From contig NZ_JBANFI010000003.1 in NCBI RefSeq assembly GCF_045055655.1, forward strand, positions 1-64,000: a DNA stretch of 64,000 nucleotides, in the 5' to 3' direction. The notes beneath the pieces were generated by a model. The model made no database searches and was not told the origin of the DNA. It saw nothing but the letters and a program-made list of their open reading frames with translations. Source of the DNA: Marinospirillum alkalitolerans (lineage in GTDB: Bacteria; Pseudomonadota; Gammaproteobacteria; Pseudomonadales; Halomonadaceae). Shown one piece after another: positions 25,831 to 37,674 of this stretch; position 1 is the stretch's first letter, and each line of letters opens with the position of its first letter. The translations under genes were made by a program, and so were the position numbers.

Positions 25831-26928
25831 ATGCTGAAAACGCCCTACTACCTGATTGATAAAACGCGTCTATTACGCAATATGGAGATCATGGCCAAGG
25901 TGCGTGAACTCTCCGGCGCGAAGACCTTGCTCGCCCTGAAGTGCTTTGCGACCTGGTCTGTTTTTGATCTGATGCAGGACTATATGGATGGCACCACCTC
26001 TTCTTCTTTATTTGAGGTCAAGCTGGGGCGAGAGAAGTTCAAGGGCGAAACCCATGCTTATAGCGTGGCCTATGCTGATGATGAGATTGAAGAAGTTCTC
26101 GCCAATAGCGACAAAATCATTTTTAACTCGATCAGCCAGCTTGAGCGCTTTGCGGATGTGTCGCAAAACCATGTGCGCGGCTTACGGGTGAACCCTGGTG
26201 TCAGCAGCTCAGCTTTTAGCCTTGCTGACCCAGCCCGTCCTTTTAGCCGCCTTGGTGAGCGGGACCCGATGAAAATCGCTGGGGTACTGGATCAGATTTC
26301 TGGTTTGATGTTCCACAATAACTGTGAGAACAACAGCTATGCCCTCTTCGATGAGATGCTGACGCATATAGAAGACCTCTACGGTATTTTATTGCATGAA
26401 GTGGAGTGGATTAGTTTAGGTGGCGGCATTCATTTCACCGGCCCCGACTATCCTATCGAAGCCTTCTGCGCCCGCTTGAAAAATCTGGCCAGCACCTATG
26501 GCGTCCAGATCTATTTAGAGCCAGGGGAAGCCGCTATCACCCAATCCACGACTCTCGAAGTGAGCGTGCTGGATCTGCTTGATAATGGTAAACCCTTGGC
26601 CATCGTTGACAGCTCGATCGAAGCCCATCTGCTTGATCTGCTGATCTATCGTGAAAGCGCCAAACTGCTGCCTAACGAGGGAGCGCACACCTATCAAGTC
26701 TGCGGCAAATCCTGTTTGGCAGGTGATATTTTTGGCGAATTTCACTTTCCTGAACCCTTAAAAATCGGTGACCGCCTATCGTTCCAAGATACGGCTGGCT
26801 ACACCATGGTCAAGAAAAATTGGTTTAACGGTGTCAAGATGCCTTCAATTGCTGTGAAACAGCTGGATGGTCGTATTGAACTCGTCAAGGAGTTTTCTTA
26901 CGACGACTTTGTGCAAGGGCTCTCATGA
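25831..26928 (+). CDS. nspC: Carboxynorspermidine decarboxylase
   Basis: A 365-residue alanine-racemase-fold PLP enzyme that decarboxylates carboxynorspermidine or carboxyspermidine to norspermidine or spermidine. The PLP lysine is Lys37 in TLLALKCFATW; further family blocks are LRVNPGVSSSAFSLADPARPFSRLG, SGLMFHNNCEN, ISLGGGIHFTGPDYP, YLEPGEAA and the catalytic-Cys/Asp block VCGKSCLAGD. I start at the ATG at 25831, giving the usual family length; the frame extends upstream to 25720 but that covers the promoter. The dehydrogenase for the previous step follows 40 bases later. Confidence 0.94.
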   Translation: MLKTPYYLIDKTRLLRNMEIMAKVRELSGAKTLLALKCFATWSVFDLMQDYMDGTTSSSLFEVKLGREKFKGETHAYSVAYADDEIEEVLANSDKIIFNSISQLERFADVSQNHVRGLRVNPGVSSSAFSLADPARPFSRLGERDPMKIAGVLDQISGLMFHNNCENNSYALFDEMLTHIEDLYGILLHEVEWISLGGGIHFTGPDYPIEAFCARLKNLASTYGVQIYLEPGEAAITQSTTLEVSVLDLLDNGKPLAIVDSSIEAHLLDLLIYRESAKLLPNEGAHTYQVCGKSCLAGDIFGEFHFPEPLKIGDRLSFQDTAGYTMVKKNWFNGVKMPSIAVKQLDGRIELVKEFSYDDFVQGLS

Positions 26929-26968
26929 GCCCTGCTTCAACTGCGTAAAAGTGGAGTGATGTATTGAA

Positions 26969-28228
26969 ATGAAAAAAAACGTTCTGATCATTGGTGCCGG
27001 AGGTGTTGCTCAAGTTGCTGCGCACAAGTGTGCCCAACACAATGATATTCTTGGTCGTATTGCCCTCGCTTCACGCACCTTGAGCAAGTGTGAAGCCATC
27101 GCCACAAGCGTAAAAGAAAAAGGCAGTATGAAGGTCGAAGGTGATATTCAATGCTATGCCCTAGATGCTTTGGATATTGAAGCCACGATTGCCCTTATTC
27201 GGGAAACCCAATCTCAGATCGTGATAAACCTCGGCTCCGCCTTTGTGAATATGTCTGTTCTCAGTGCATGTATTGCAACAGGTGCAGCCTATCTGGATAC
27301 CGCCATCCACGAAGATCCAGCTAAAATCTGTGAAACTCCCCCCTGGTATGGCAACTATGAGTGGAAGCGCCAAGCCGCCTGCGCAGAAGCCAAAACCACC
27401 GCCATCCTGGGTGTTGGCTTTGACCCTGGTGTCGTCAACGCCTACGCCAAGCTTGCTGCAGATGAATATTTTGATCAGATCGATTCCATCGATATCATCG
27501 ATATCAATGCCGGTCAGCATGGCCGCTATTTTGCGACCAACTTTGACCCTGAAATCAATTTCCGTGAATTCACTGGCCGTGTTTGGTCCTGGCAGAACCG
27601 CCAGTGGGTACAAAATCAGATGTTTGAACACAAGCGCACCGATGACCTACCTGTCGTTGGCACACAAACCAGCTATATGACTGGCCATGACGAGATTCAC
27701 TCTTTATCCAAGAATCTTGATGTGCCCAATATCCGCTTCTGGATGGGCTTTGGTGAGCACTATATCAATGTCTTTACCGTGCTAAAGAATCTCGGTCTGC
27801 TCTCTGAGCAGCCTGTGGTGACAGCAGAAGGTCAAGAAGTCGTGCCCCTGAAGGTGGTCAAAGCTGTCCTGCCAGATCCCGGCTCCTTAGCGCCCGACTA
27901 CACCGGCAAAACCTGCATAGGTGATCTGGTCAAGGGCAGCAAAGATGGTCAAGCGCGCGAGGTTTTTATCTACAACGTCGCGGACCACAAGGATGCCTAC
28001 AATGAAGTCGGCTCGCAGGGTATCTCCTATACCGCTGGCGTCCCTCCCGTTGCCGCAGCGCTGCTGGTGGCGCAGGGTATTTGGGATGTTGAGAAGATGG
28101 TGAATGTCGAGGAGCTCCCCCCTCAGCCCTTCTTGCACCTGCTGAATCAAATGGGCCTGCCCACTTGTATTCGTGATGAGCAAGGTGAGCGCCCGCTCGA
28201 TTTCTCTGCTCAGGCGGCGCACTTCTAA
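26969..28228 (+). CDS. Carboxynorspermidine/carboxyspermidine dehydrogenase
   Basis: A 419-residue saccharopine-dehydrogenase-family enzyme. It reductively condenses aspartate semialdehyde with diaminopropane or putrescine, using NADPH, to give the substrate of NspC. The N-terminal Rossmann motif is NVLIIGAGGVAQVAAHKC; LGVGFDPGVVNAYAKLA, DINAGQHGRYFATNFDPEINFREF and the GISYTAGVPPVAAALL block follow the CANSDH/CASDH pattern of Vibrio. The gene pair gives an alternative spermidine route; no diaminobutyrate enzymes are in the window, so whether norspermidine or spermidine is made cannot be told. Confidence 0.92.
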   Translation: MKKNVLIIGAGGVAQVAAHKCAQHNDILGRIALASRTLSKCEAIATSVKEKGSMKVEGDIQCYALDALDIEATIALIRETQSQIVINLGSAFVNMSVLSACIATGAAYLDTAIHEDPAKICETPPWYGNYEWKRQAACAEAKTTAILGVGFDPGVVNAYAKLAADEYFDQIDSIDIIDINAGQHGRYFATNFDPEINFREFTGRVWSWQNRQWVQNQMFEHKRTDDLPVVGTQTSYMTGHDEIHSLSKNLDVPNIRFWMGFGEHYINVFTVLKNLGLLSEQPVVTAEGQEVVPLKVVKAVLPDPGSLAPDYTGKTCIGDLVKGSKDGQAREVFIYNVADHKDAYNEVGSQGISYTAGVPPVAAALLVAQGIWDVEKMVNVEELPPQPFLHLLNQMGLPTCIRDEQGERPLDFSAQAAHF

Positions 28229-28249
28229 GCTGTTTAGCTTTGCGTGATC

Positions 28250-28284
28250 AAAAAAGCCAGCCCCTCAATGGAGCTGGCTTTTTT
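28250..28284. terminator. Bidirectional terminator between the dehydrogenase gene and cysI
   Basis: GCCAGC and GCTGGC pair around an 11-base loop, flanked by six A on the left and six T on the right, so it can stop transcription from both sides. Confidence 0.85.
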
Positions 28285-28350
28285 AGATCAAGACAAGCTG
28301 TGTTGAACTCGTGTGTTGCACTGGGATGGCAAGCACAGCGAGTCAAGGCA

Positions 28351-30009
28351 TCAGGCCAGTGCAGGGTAGACGGCTTCCTTAAAGGGTGCCAGACCCAACC
28401 GATCCACCAGTTGCAAAAAGCTCTCACCTTCGGCACGCAGCTCAAGATAAGTATCAACAATCACCTTCAAGGTGGCCGCCACTTCATCGGCTGGAATCGC
28501 CTTGCCTAACACCTTACCCAGCTTGGCATTTTCTGTTGCGCTGCCGCCCAAGGTAATTTGATACCAGTCTTCGCCTTTTTTATCGACACCCAGAATGCCG
28601 ATATGCCCCACATGGTGGTGGGCACAAGCATTAATGCAACCCGACATATTCAGCTGGATATCGCCCAGATCATGCAGGTAATCCAGATCTTCAAACACCT
28701 GGTTGATTTGATCCGCAATATTCAGCGTCTTGGCATTGGCCAGCGAACAAAAATCAAAGCCAGGGCAGACAATCATATCAGTCAGCGTATTGATGTTCGT
28801 GCGGGCCAGACTGGCCTCTTGCAAGCCCTGCCACAAGGCATAGAGGTCCTTCTGCTGCACATCGGTCAACACCAGATTCTGATCCTGAGTCGCACGTATC
28901 TCTGCAAAACTATAGGCTTCAGCCAGATCCGCTACGGCGTCCATCTGCTGGGCAGTGATGTCGCCCGGCGCGCCCAACAGAGGCTTGAGTGATAGATGCA
29001 CAATACGATAGCCAGCAACACGGTGAGCTTGCGTATTGCGCTCCACCCAGACTCGAAAATCTGAATCGGCGGCTAAAGCGGCGGCAAAGGTCTGATCCTC
29101 CGCAGCTTGGGCCACATAATCAAAGGGAGCGAAATGGGCTTTCATCTCGTCAATGCGCTCTTGAGTCAAGCGCAGATCACCACCACGGCTATACTGCCAT
29201 TCATCTTCCACCCAAGCACGAAACTGCTCAATACCGGCCGCCGCGACCAAGATTTTGATCCGCGCCTTGTATTTGTTATCACGCCGCCCACGCAGGTTAT
29301 AAACGCGCAGAATGGCATCCAAATAACTAAACAGCTCTTCTGGTTCCAGATACTCGCGAATCACCTGTCCAATAAAGGGCGTTCGGCCTAGCCCGCCACC
29401 GACCAGCACTTTAAAGCCCATCGCACCCTCGGCGTTGCGGACCAGCTCCAGACCAATATCATGGACACGGCTAGAAGCACGATCACTCGGGCCACCACTC
29501 ACCGCTATCTTAAATTTACGCGGCAGATAGGCAAACTCAGGATGCAGCGTGGACCACTGGCGAATCAACTCACACCAAGGGCGTGGATCTTCGATTTCAT
29601 CCGCAGCAACACCTGCCAGCGGATCCGTCGTGGTATTACGGATACAGTTACCCGAAGTTTGAATAGCGTGCATCTGTACAGTGGCTAACTCAGCCAAAAT
29701 ATCGGGCACTTCTTCCAGTTTCGGCCAGTTAAACTGGATATTAGTCCGTGTGGTGAAGTGTCCATAGCCACGATCCCAGGTACGGGCAATCTTCGCCAGA
29801 GTTCGCATCTGCTGGGCAGAAAAAGTGCCGTAGGGAATCGCCACACGCAACATCGGCGCCTGGCGCTGGACATAAAGGCCATTCATTAAGCGCAGCGCGA
29901 GAAAAGCATCTTCGGACAACTCACCCGCCAGGTAACGGCGTGTTTGTTCGCGATACTGTTCAACACGCTCATCGACCAACTGCTGGTCAACCTGGTTATA
30001 GCGGTACAT
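28351..30009 (-). CDS. cysI: Sulfite reductase hemoprotein CysI (Pseudomonas type)
   Basis: A 552-residue siroheme [4Fe-4S] enzyme reducing sulfite to sulfide. Two homologous halves are seen; the N-terminal part has PMLRVAIPYGTFSAQQMRTLA and GYGHFTTRTNIQFNWPKLEEV, and the cluster cysteines are in CPGFDFCSLANAK and GCINACAHHHVGHIG. It matches Pseudomonas CysI in length and motif form, distinct from E. coli CysI, and no flavoprotein CysJ or DUF934 partner is adjacent. It is divergent from cysDN across 241 bases, which probably hold CysB sites (inference). Confidence 0.93.
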   Translation of the reverse strand: MYRYNQVDQQLVDERVEQYREQTRRYLAGELSEDAFLALRLMNGLYVQRQAPMLRVAIPYGTFSAQQMRTLAKIARTWDRGYGHFTTRTNIQFNWPKLEEVPDILAELATVQMHAIQTSGNCIRNTTTDPLAGVAADEIEDPRPWCELIRQWSTLHPEFAYLPRKFKIAVSGGPSDRASSRVHDIGLELVRNAEGAMGFKVLVGGGLGRTPFIGQVIREYLEPEELFSYLDAILRVYNLRGRRDNKYKARIKILVAAAGIEQFRAWVEDEWQYSRGGDLRLTQERIDEMKAHFAPFDYVAQAAEDQTFAAALAADSDFRVWVERNTQAHRVAGYRIVHLSLKPLLGAPGDITAQQMDAVADLAEAYSFAEIRATQDQNLVLTDVQQKDLYALWQGLQEASLARTNINTLTDMIVCPGFDFCSLANAKTLNIADQINQVFEDLDYLHDLGDIQLNMSGCINACAHHHVGHIGILGVDKKGEDWYQITLGGSATENAKLGKVLGKAIPADEVAATLKVIVDTYLELRAEGESFLQLVDRLGLAPFKEAVYPALA

Positions 30010-30250
30010 AGTCTTTTTTCCTCATCCTTCAGCCATCGAGAGCAGAATTTTTCGCCTAGACTAACGCTTTTCTTTTATAACGTAAAAGACTGAATGCGAA
30101 TTTTTATATAACCCGTTTTACAAGACCCCTTATAGCCAAATAATCTCTCAAAATCACCATATATTCTTTTTGGTTTTATTGCCTCCTAGGCATAATCCTT
30201 GGCATTTCGCCTTATCAGGCTCGCTTGCTGTTGATTTTTAGGAGCAGATC

Positions 30251-31179
30251 ATGTCATCCAGTGCTGCACTTGTTTCTCCATCGCGTCTCACGCACCTCAA
30301 ACAACTTGAGGCTGAGAGTATTCATATTATCCGTGAAGTGGCGGCAAGCTTTGCCAATCCGGTGATGCTTTACTCGATAGGCAAAGACTCTTCCGTGATG
30401 CTGCACCTGGCACGCAAGGCCTTCCATCCTGGTCCGCCTCCCTTCCCGCTGCTGCATGTGGATACCACCTGGAAGTTTCGTGAGATGATCGAGTTTCGTG
30501 ATCAGATGGCCAAAGAAGCCGGGATGGAGCTATTGGTCCATATCAATCAGGAAGGCGTGGAGATGGGCATCAATCCCATGGTGCATGGTTCGGCTCAACA
30601 TACCGATATCATGAAAACCCAGTCACTGAAGCAAGCGCTCAACAAGTATGGCTTTGATGCTGCCTTTGGTGGCGCGCGCCGTGATGAAGAAAAATCGCGT
30701 GCGAAAGAGCGCATCTTCTCTTTTCGCGATAAAAACCATCGCTGGGATCCTAAGAATCAACGCCCAGAGCTGTGGAACCTGTATAACACTGAGGTCGAAA
30801 AAGGTGAAAGCATCCGCGTCTTTCCCCTCTCTAATTGGACAGAACTGGATATCTGGCAATACATCTGGCTCGAAAGCATCCCGATTGTTCCTCTTTACTT
30901 AGCCGCAGAGCGCCCTGTTGTAGAGCGCGATGGCACCTGGATTATGGTCGATGATGAGCGCCTGCCGCTGGAAGAAGGCGAAGTCCCCCAGTATAAGCAG
31001 GTGCGCTTTCGAACGCTGGGCTGCTATCCCCTGACCGGTGCGATTGAATCCAGCGCCAACAGCCTGACTGAAATTATTCAGGAAATGCTCCTCACCACCA
31101 CCTCTGAGCGCCAAGGCCGCATGATCGATAAAGATGCGCGTGGTTCAATGGAACAGAAAAAAATGGAGGGTTACTTCTA

Positions 31180-31180
<1 letters not shown>
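30251..31180 (+). CDS. cysD: Sulfate adenylyltransferase subunit 2 CysD
   Basis: A 309-residue catalytic subunit of ATP sulfurylase, making APS from sulfate and ATP. The PP-loop motif is MLYSIGKDSSVMLHL, followed by PPPFPLLHVDTTWKFREM, FGGARRDEEKSRAKER and LSNWTELDIWQYIW; the C-terminal RFRTLGCYPLTGAIES and SERQGRMIDKD blocks are intact. AGGAG lies upstream of the ATG. Its stop codon overlaps the cysN start in TAATG, so translation of the two subunits is coupled. Confidence 0.97.
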
Positions 31181-32901
<1,721 letters not shown>

Positions 32902-32915
32902 TCTGTTAGAGAGAT

Positions 32916-33737
32916 CTACTCATGACGAGCGCGGAAATGGATTTCCTGCTCGCTCATGGTGTTTTGTACTGCCTCCAAGATCCAAGGATCAATTGTGGCA
33001 GCTGAGGGTGAATAGAGACCACAGCGCGATAGCGCACGATGCACTTGAATCTCCTGCCCCAAATATTCATACACAACACGCGCGCAACAGGGCATTCTTT
33101 CGCTGTTATCCGACACGCCAAGCTTTAATCCAGTCAAGCGCGCCAAGCGCTTACGAAAGCTCAGAAACAAAATCGTCTGGGTCATTTCATGACGATTCAG
33201 CGTTTCATAATCGACTAAAAACAGGCGATCTGTCAGCAACCAAGCCAAACCCTGATAGCGATTATGGTAGATCGGGTCGCCACCTTTTGGTCCAGGCATA
33301 CGCTCTGTGCGCTGAAAAACATACTGATCCCCCTGTCGCTCAATACACACCAGGTTGCGCAATATTTTTCCAGGCACAGACATAGAGAGATAATACTCAT
33401 AGTAGTAGCCCAAATAGCGCTCCATTCCCTGACTACCAACAGCCCCCAAGATGTCTAGGTGGGCGCTGATCTTATCCTTTATATCGGCTGACGGCGCCAA
33501 TTGGCGTGGCTGCACCTGTATCAGCTGGCGAAACTCAGCATGAGGCAACAGCAGCTCATCGACCTCCACACCAAAAAAATCACCAAAGCGGCGTAAGGTG
33601 CTGGCCGAGGGACGATAACGCCCACTGAGATAACGATTAAACTGTGGGCGATTAATTTCTAAGCGCCGACAGACCTCTGCAATCGAGCGGTAGTAGCTGC
33701 ACAGCAAGCGCAGGTTGAGCGCTAAATCTTGGTTCAT
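32916..33737 (-). CDS. XRE-type helix-turn-helix regulator
   Basis: A 273-residue protein with an N-terminal helix-turn-helix (SIAEVCRRLEINRPQFNRYLSGRYRPSASTLRRFGDFFG, residues about 17-55) and a 200-residue C-terminal domain I do not recognise, rich in Tyr and Arg (YLGYYYEYYLSM). The C-terminal part may bind a ligand. It lies divergently from the AGCS symporter gene, 167 bases away, and is a plausible regulator of that gene and ansA downstream; this is inference from position only. Confidence 0.75.
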   Translation of the reverse strand: MNQDLALNLRLLCSYYRSIAEVCRRLEINRPQFNRYLSGRYRPSASTLRRFGDFFGVEVDELLLPHAEFRQLIQVQPRQLAPSADIKDKISAHLDILGAVGSQGMERYLGYYYEYYLSMSVPGKILRNLVCIERQGDQYVFQRTERMPGPKGGDPIYHNRYQGLAWLLTDRLFLVDYETLNRHEMTQTILFLSFRKRLARLTGLKLGVSDNSERMPCCARVVYEYLGQEIQVHRALSRCGLYSPSAATIDPWILEAVQNTMSEQEIHFRARHE

Positions 33738-33904
33738 AGTTTGCCTTTATGTGCGATTGATCGATTGAGATGTCAAAACAGATGCAGTTTGATGCACATC
33801 ATGCGCCAATTTACACCCAATAAGAGCCAAAGCGACAAATTTTCTCCCTAGCCTGAGATTGCTTAAATGTGCTGGCAATCTATCTATAATAATGGAGAAA
33901 AGAC

Positions 33905-35365
33905 ATGCTGAGTATGTTCAACGAACTTTTATGGGGGAAGGTACTGATCGTACTGCTGATCCTTGTTGGGGTCGGCTTTACCCTCGCTTCACGCTTTGTT
34001 CAGTTTCGCTTCTTTGGGCGGATGTTCAAAATTCTTGGCAGCGGACAGGCCTTTAAGAAAGATCAACACGGGCATCTCAGCTCGTTTCAGGCATTAGTGC
34101 TCTCGGTGGCGGGCCGTGTTGGTGGCGGTAATATTGCCGGTGTCGCAGTGGCAATTACCCTCGGTGGCCCAGGTGCCATCTTCTGGATGTGGCTAGTCGG
34201 TTTGATTGGGATGGCCACCAGCTTCCTCGAATGTACCCTTGCACAGGTGTATAAGCGTGCCGAAACAGATGGTACCTATCGTGGCGGCCCAGCACACTAC
34301 ATCATGCGCGGTATCGGTGCCCATATGAAGCCGATGGCCGTGATCTATTCTGTACTGCTGCTGATCACCTTTGGTTTTGGCTTCAATGCCTTGCAATCCT
34401 ATGCCGTGGCCACCTCTGTTGGTGATGCCTTTGGTGTGCCCGTTTACTACACCGGTATTGCGCTGGCGATGATTGTTGGGGTGATTATTTTTGGCGGGGT
34501 CAAAAGAATTGCGCAGGTCGCCGAGTATCTGGTGCCCATTATGGCGGTCGGTTATCTGGTCATCGTGCTCGCCGTTGTAGGCATGAATATCGAGCGTGTT
34601 CCTGAGATGTTGATGTTGATTCTACGCAGTGCTTTTGGCCTCGAACCCCTGATCGGCGGTGGTATCGGCGCCGCGATTATGATGGGCGTCAAGCGCGGCT
34701 TGTTTTCTAACGAGGCGGGATTAGGTAGCGCACCCAACGTGGCCGCTGTCGCCTACGTCCCTCATCCAGCAAACCAAGGTATCGTGCAGTCCTTCTCCGT
34801 TTTTATCGATACCATCATTATCTGCTCAGGTACGGCTTTCTTAATTCTGCTCAGCGGTTTATTTGATCCTGCCAGCACTGAAGGCATAGGCGGTGTGGCA
34901 CTCACGCAAACCGCCATGGCCATGCATGTCGGTGAGTGGGGACGTATTTTTGTCAGTGTGGCCCTGCTGCTCTTCGGCTTTAGTACCATTTTGTATAACT
35001 ACTATCTGGGTGAAAATAGCCTCGCCTTTTTGAAGAATGATAACCCCAATATCCTGACCACTTTCCGCGTGTTGATTATCGGTCTGGTGTGCTGGGGTGC
35101 AACGACCGATCTGACCACAGTCTTCTCCTTTGCAGATCTCACCATGGGTCTTTTAGCGCTGGTCAACTTGATTGCCTTGCTGTTCTTGTTCAAACCAGGA
35201 TTGCGCATTCTGCGTGATTTTGATCAGCAGCTTGCACAAGGCATTGAACAGCCGGTCTTTGATGTGAACAAGTTCCAAGATATGGATATTGATCCCAAGG
35301 CTTGGGAGTTAGAGCCTGAGGATGCGGCCCGTCTCCAGCAACAGCACACCTCTGCTTCTTCTTAA
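33905..35365 (+). CDS. AGCS-family sodium:alanine/glycine symporter
   Basis: A 486-residue inner-membrane transporter with about 11 hydrophobic segments. It carries the AGCS blocks: FQALVLSVAGRVGGGNIAGV near residue 60, TFLECTLAQ-like segment (TSFLECTLAQVYK), GGPAHYIMRG, and GLFSNEAGLGSAPNVAA near residue 265, which bind sodium and amino acid. Sodium-driven uptake of alanine, glycine or a related amino acid is expected. GGAG stands seven bases before the first ATG. Type I asparaginase follows after 68 bases with a hairpin between; the substrate could be wider than alanine. Confidence 0.92.
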   Translation: MLSMFNELLWGKVLIVLLILVGVGFTLASRFVQFRFFGRMFKILGSGQAFKKDQHGHLSSFQALVLSVAGRVGGGNIAGVAVAITLGGPGAIFWMWLVGLIGMATSFLECTLAQVYKRAETDGTYRGGPAHYIMRGIGAHMKPMAVIYSVLLLITFGFGFNALQSYAVATSVGDAFGVPVYYTGIALAMIVGVIIFGGVKRIAQVAEYLVPIMAVGYLVIVLAVVGMNIERVPEMLMLILRSAFGLEPLIGGGIGAAIMMGVKRGLFSNEAGLGSAPNVAAVAYVPHPANQGIVQSFSVFIDTIIICSGTAFLILLSGLFDPASTEGIGGVALTQTAMAMHVGEWGRIFVSVALLLFGFSTILYNYYLGENSLAFLKNDNPNILTTFRVLIIGLVCWGATTDLTTVFSFADLTMGLLALVNLIALLFLFKPGLRILRDFDQQLAQGIEQPVFDVNKFQDMDIDPKAWELEPEDAARLQQQHTSASS

Positions 35366-35375
35366 AGACGAAATC

Positions 35376-35405
35376 CCGCCCCATCGGCTTAAGGTCATGG
35401 GGCGG
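35376..35405. terminator. GC-rich hairpin between the AGCS gene and ansA
   Basis: CCGCCCCAT pairs perfectly with ATGGGGCGG around 12 bases, just past the symporter stop. No U-tract follows, so it could attenuate or stabilise the 3' end rather than fully terminate before ansA. Confidence 0.5.
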
Positions 35406-35433
35406 TGACGATGCATCTCACAAGAGCCCAAAC

Positions 35434-36447
35434 ATGAAGCCCAAACTTCTTCTTTTACATAGCGGTGGTACCATTGGCATGCAGCCTTCTGCTGAAGGCT
35501 ATCAGCCCATGCCCAGCTTTCTTCCTACGCTCCAAGCGGAGCTGGCTCACCTCGACGCCCTCTATCAGATCCATTTTCTTGAACTCAGCCCTTTAATGGA
35601 TAGCGCCAATCTGCAGGCCCGTGACTGGCAGCATCTGGCTAGGCTGTTGATAGCGCACTGGGAAGATTATGATGGCTTTGTGCTCTTACATGGCACAGAT
35701 ACGCTCGCTTATAGCGCCTCGGCGCTGTCCTTCCTGCTCGGCCCAATCAACAAGCCCGTAGTGCTCACCGGCTCGCAGATTCCGTTACTGCACCCGCGCA
35801 GTGATGCCCATCAGCATCTGCTTGAAGCTTTGATGCTGGCAAGTCGTCCAGAGTTGAATGAAGTGGTCATCTGCTTTCATCAGCGTATTCTGCGCGGCAA
35901 CCGCAGTCGCAAGGTTCACTCACAAGCCATGGCCGCCTTTGATTCGCCCAATTTTCCTTGGCTGGGCGAAATGCAAATCGAGCTGCAACTTGAGTCGTCA
36001 TTGCTCTTACCCGCGGCCACACCTGAATTTGTAGAGGTTGATTTAGAGAGTGTGCGCGTGGCGCAGTTCAGCTTTTTCCCTGGGGTGGAGGCAGAACAGC
36101 TGCATGCGATGATTCAGGCGCGCCCCTTGGATGGCCTGGTGCTTCACACCTATGGTGCAGGCAACATTCCGCAAGGCAATCAAGATCTTGTGCGGGTTTT
36201 GGAAGCGGCGCAGGCCCAAGGCATCACACTGGTCAATACCACCCAGTGCGCTCAGGGTGCCGTGAATCAGCAGGCCTACGCGGCTGGCAGTCTGCTGAGT
36301 CGTATCGGTGTGCTCTCAGCCCAGGAGATGACCCCTGAGGCCGCCTTCACCAAACTCACCTACTTGCTCGCGCGAGACTTACGAGGCAGCGAACTCGCCC
36401 AGGCTTTTACACTGCCACTGCGCGGTGAGGTTCATCTCTCAGAGTGA
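35434..36447 (+). CDS. ansA: Type I L-asparaginase
   Basis: A 337-residue asparaginase. The two catalytic threonine motifs are visible: LLLHSGGTIGMQ at the N-terminus and LLHGTDTLAYSASALSF near residue 90, and the catalytic Lys block GSQIPLLHPRSDAHQHLLEA follows. There is no signal peptide, so it is the cytosolic AnsA type. Its location after an amino-acid symporter suggests use of imported amino acids, though the hairpin between them may separate expression. It is convergent with pyrD, ten bases apart. Confidence 0.93.
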   Translation: MKPKLLLLHSGGTIGMQPSAEGYQPMPSFLPTLQAELAHLDALYQIHFLELSPLMDSANLQARDWQHLARLLIAHWEDYDGFVLLHGTDTLAYSASALSFLLGPINKPVVLTGSQIPLLHPRSDAHQHLLEALMLASRPELNEVVICFHQRILRGNRSRKVHSQAMAAFDSPNFPWLGEMQIELQLESSLLLPAATPEFVEVDLESVRVAQFSFFPGVEAEQLHAMIQARPLDGLVLHTYGAGNIPQGNQDLVRVLEAAQAQGITLVNTTQCAQGAVNQQAYAAGSLLSRIGVLSAQEMTPEAAFTKLTYLLARDLRGSELAQAFTLPLRGEVHLSE

Positions 36448-36457
36448 ATCCGCTCGC

Positions 36458-37492
36458 CTATTGCCCTTGTGGGCCACGCACAAAAGCCAAGGCTTCGGCA
36501 CAGTCCTGCACCAGCTTGGGGCCTTGGTAAATAAAGCCCGTATAGAGTTGAATCAAACTGGCACCGGCCTTGATCCGCTCAACGGCATCTTCGGCACTGC
36601 TGATGCCACCGACACCGATAATCGGCAAGTCGCCTTCCAGCGCTTGAGCGAGCTGCTTGGTCAGCAGACAGGCTTTCTCGGTCAAAGGGCGTCCAGACAG
36701 ACCGCCAGCCTCTTCGCCATGACGCAAACCAGCGACTGCACTCTTATCCAGCGTGGTATTGGTGGCAATCACGCCATCGAGTTTTAGATGGCGCAGCGTT
36801 TGCGCCACACTGTTCAGCTCATCTTCGTCCATATCTGGCGCCACCTTCACCACCAGCGGCACATAACGCTGATGCTGATCGGCCAAACGCGCCTGAGCCT
36901 CTTTTAATGGCTGCAACAAGGCCATCAGGGCCTCACCATATTGCAAACTGCGCAGACCGGGCGTATTCGGTGACGAGATATTCACTGTCACATAATCCGC
37001 CCAAGGATAAACGGCCTCTAATCCCAGTAGGTAATCATCCACTGCCTTCTCTACCGAAGTCGTTAGATTCTTGCCCAGGTTAATACCCAACACACCGTCA
37101 AAGCGGCGCTGCCTGACCTGCTCAATCAGATGCTCCACACCCTTGTTGTTAAAGCCCATGCGATTGATGATGGCTTCTTGTTCTGGCAGACGAAAAAGAC
37201 GCGGTTTGGGATTGCCAGGCTGAGGACGGGGCGTCACCGTGCCCACCTCAATAAAACCAAAGCCAAGTTGACCCAAGCCTGCCAGATGGTCAGCATTTTT
37301 ATCCAGCCCTGCTGCTAAACCCACCGCATTAGGAAAGGTCAGACCCATCACTTCTACAGGCGCATGCACAGGTTGATCAACAAAAGGCTTGACCAAATGC
37401 AGACGTGCTGCAGCATCCAAGCCTTCTAAAGCCAGTTGGTGTGCGGTTTCACCCGAAAGAGTAAACAGAAGTTTGCGTGCCAGTGAGTACAT
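36458..37492 (-). CDS. pyrD: Dihydroorotate dehydrogenase (quinone), class 2
   Basis: A 344-residue FMN enzyme oxidising dihydroorotate with quinone at the inner membrane in pyrimidine synthesis. The N-terminal membrane-associating helices (LARKLLFTLSGETAHQLALEGL) mark class 2. FPNAVGLAAGLDKNAD, GFIEVGTVTPRPQPGNPKPRLFRLP, NRMGFNNKGV, NISSPNTPGLRSLQ with the catalytic Ser region, and GVGGISSAEDA are present. It is a stand-alone gene with its promoter in the 182-base gap before the aldehyde dehydrogenase. Confidence 0.96.
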   Translation of the reverse strand: MYSLARKLLFTLSGETAHQLALEGLDAAARLHLVKPFVDQPVHAPVEVMGLTFPNAVGLAAGLDKNADHLAGLGQLGFGFIEVGTVTPRPQPGNPKPRLFRLPEQEAIINRMGFNNKGVEHLIEQVRQRRFDGVLGINLGKNLTTSVEKAVDDYLLGLEAVYPWADYVTVNISSPNTPGLRSLQYGEALMALLQPLKEAQARLADQHQRYVPLVVKVAPDMDEDELNSVAQTLRHLKLDGVIATNTTLDKSAVAGLRHGEEAGGLSGRPLTEKACLLTKQLAQALEGDLPIIGVGGISSAEDAVERIKAGASLIQLYTGFIYQGPKLVQDCAEALAFVRGPQGQ

Positions 37493-37674
37493 AGTCTGCC
37501 CTGTAGTAAAAAAATGCCTGCCGCATTATAACGCCCTGTTGCCTTCTTGTACGCAGGCAAAAACACAACCAAAGTACTGTTTTTTTCAGGACCCAAGTGG
37601 AATGGTCTTTTGCAGGGGAAGCCGACACCATGCTGAAGTGGTTTTTATTCCTATTATAAAAAGAGGCTGTCACT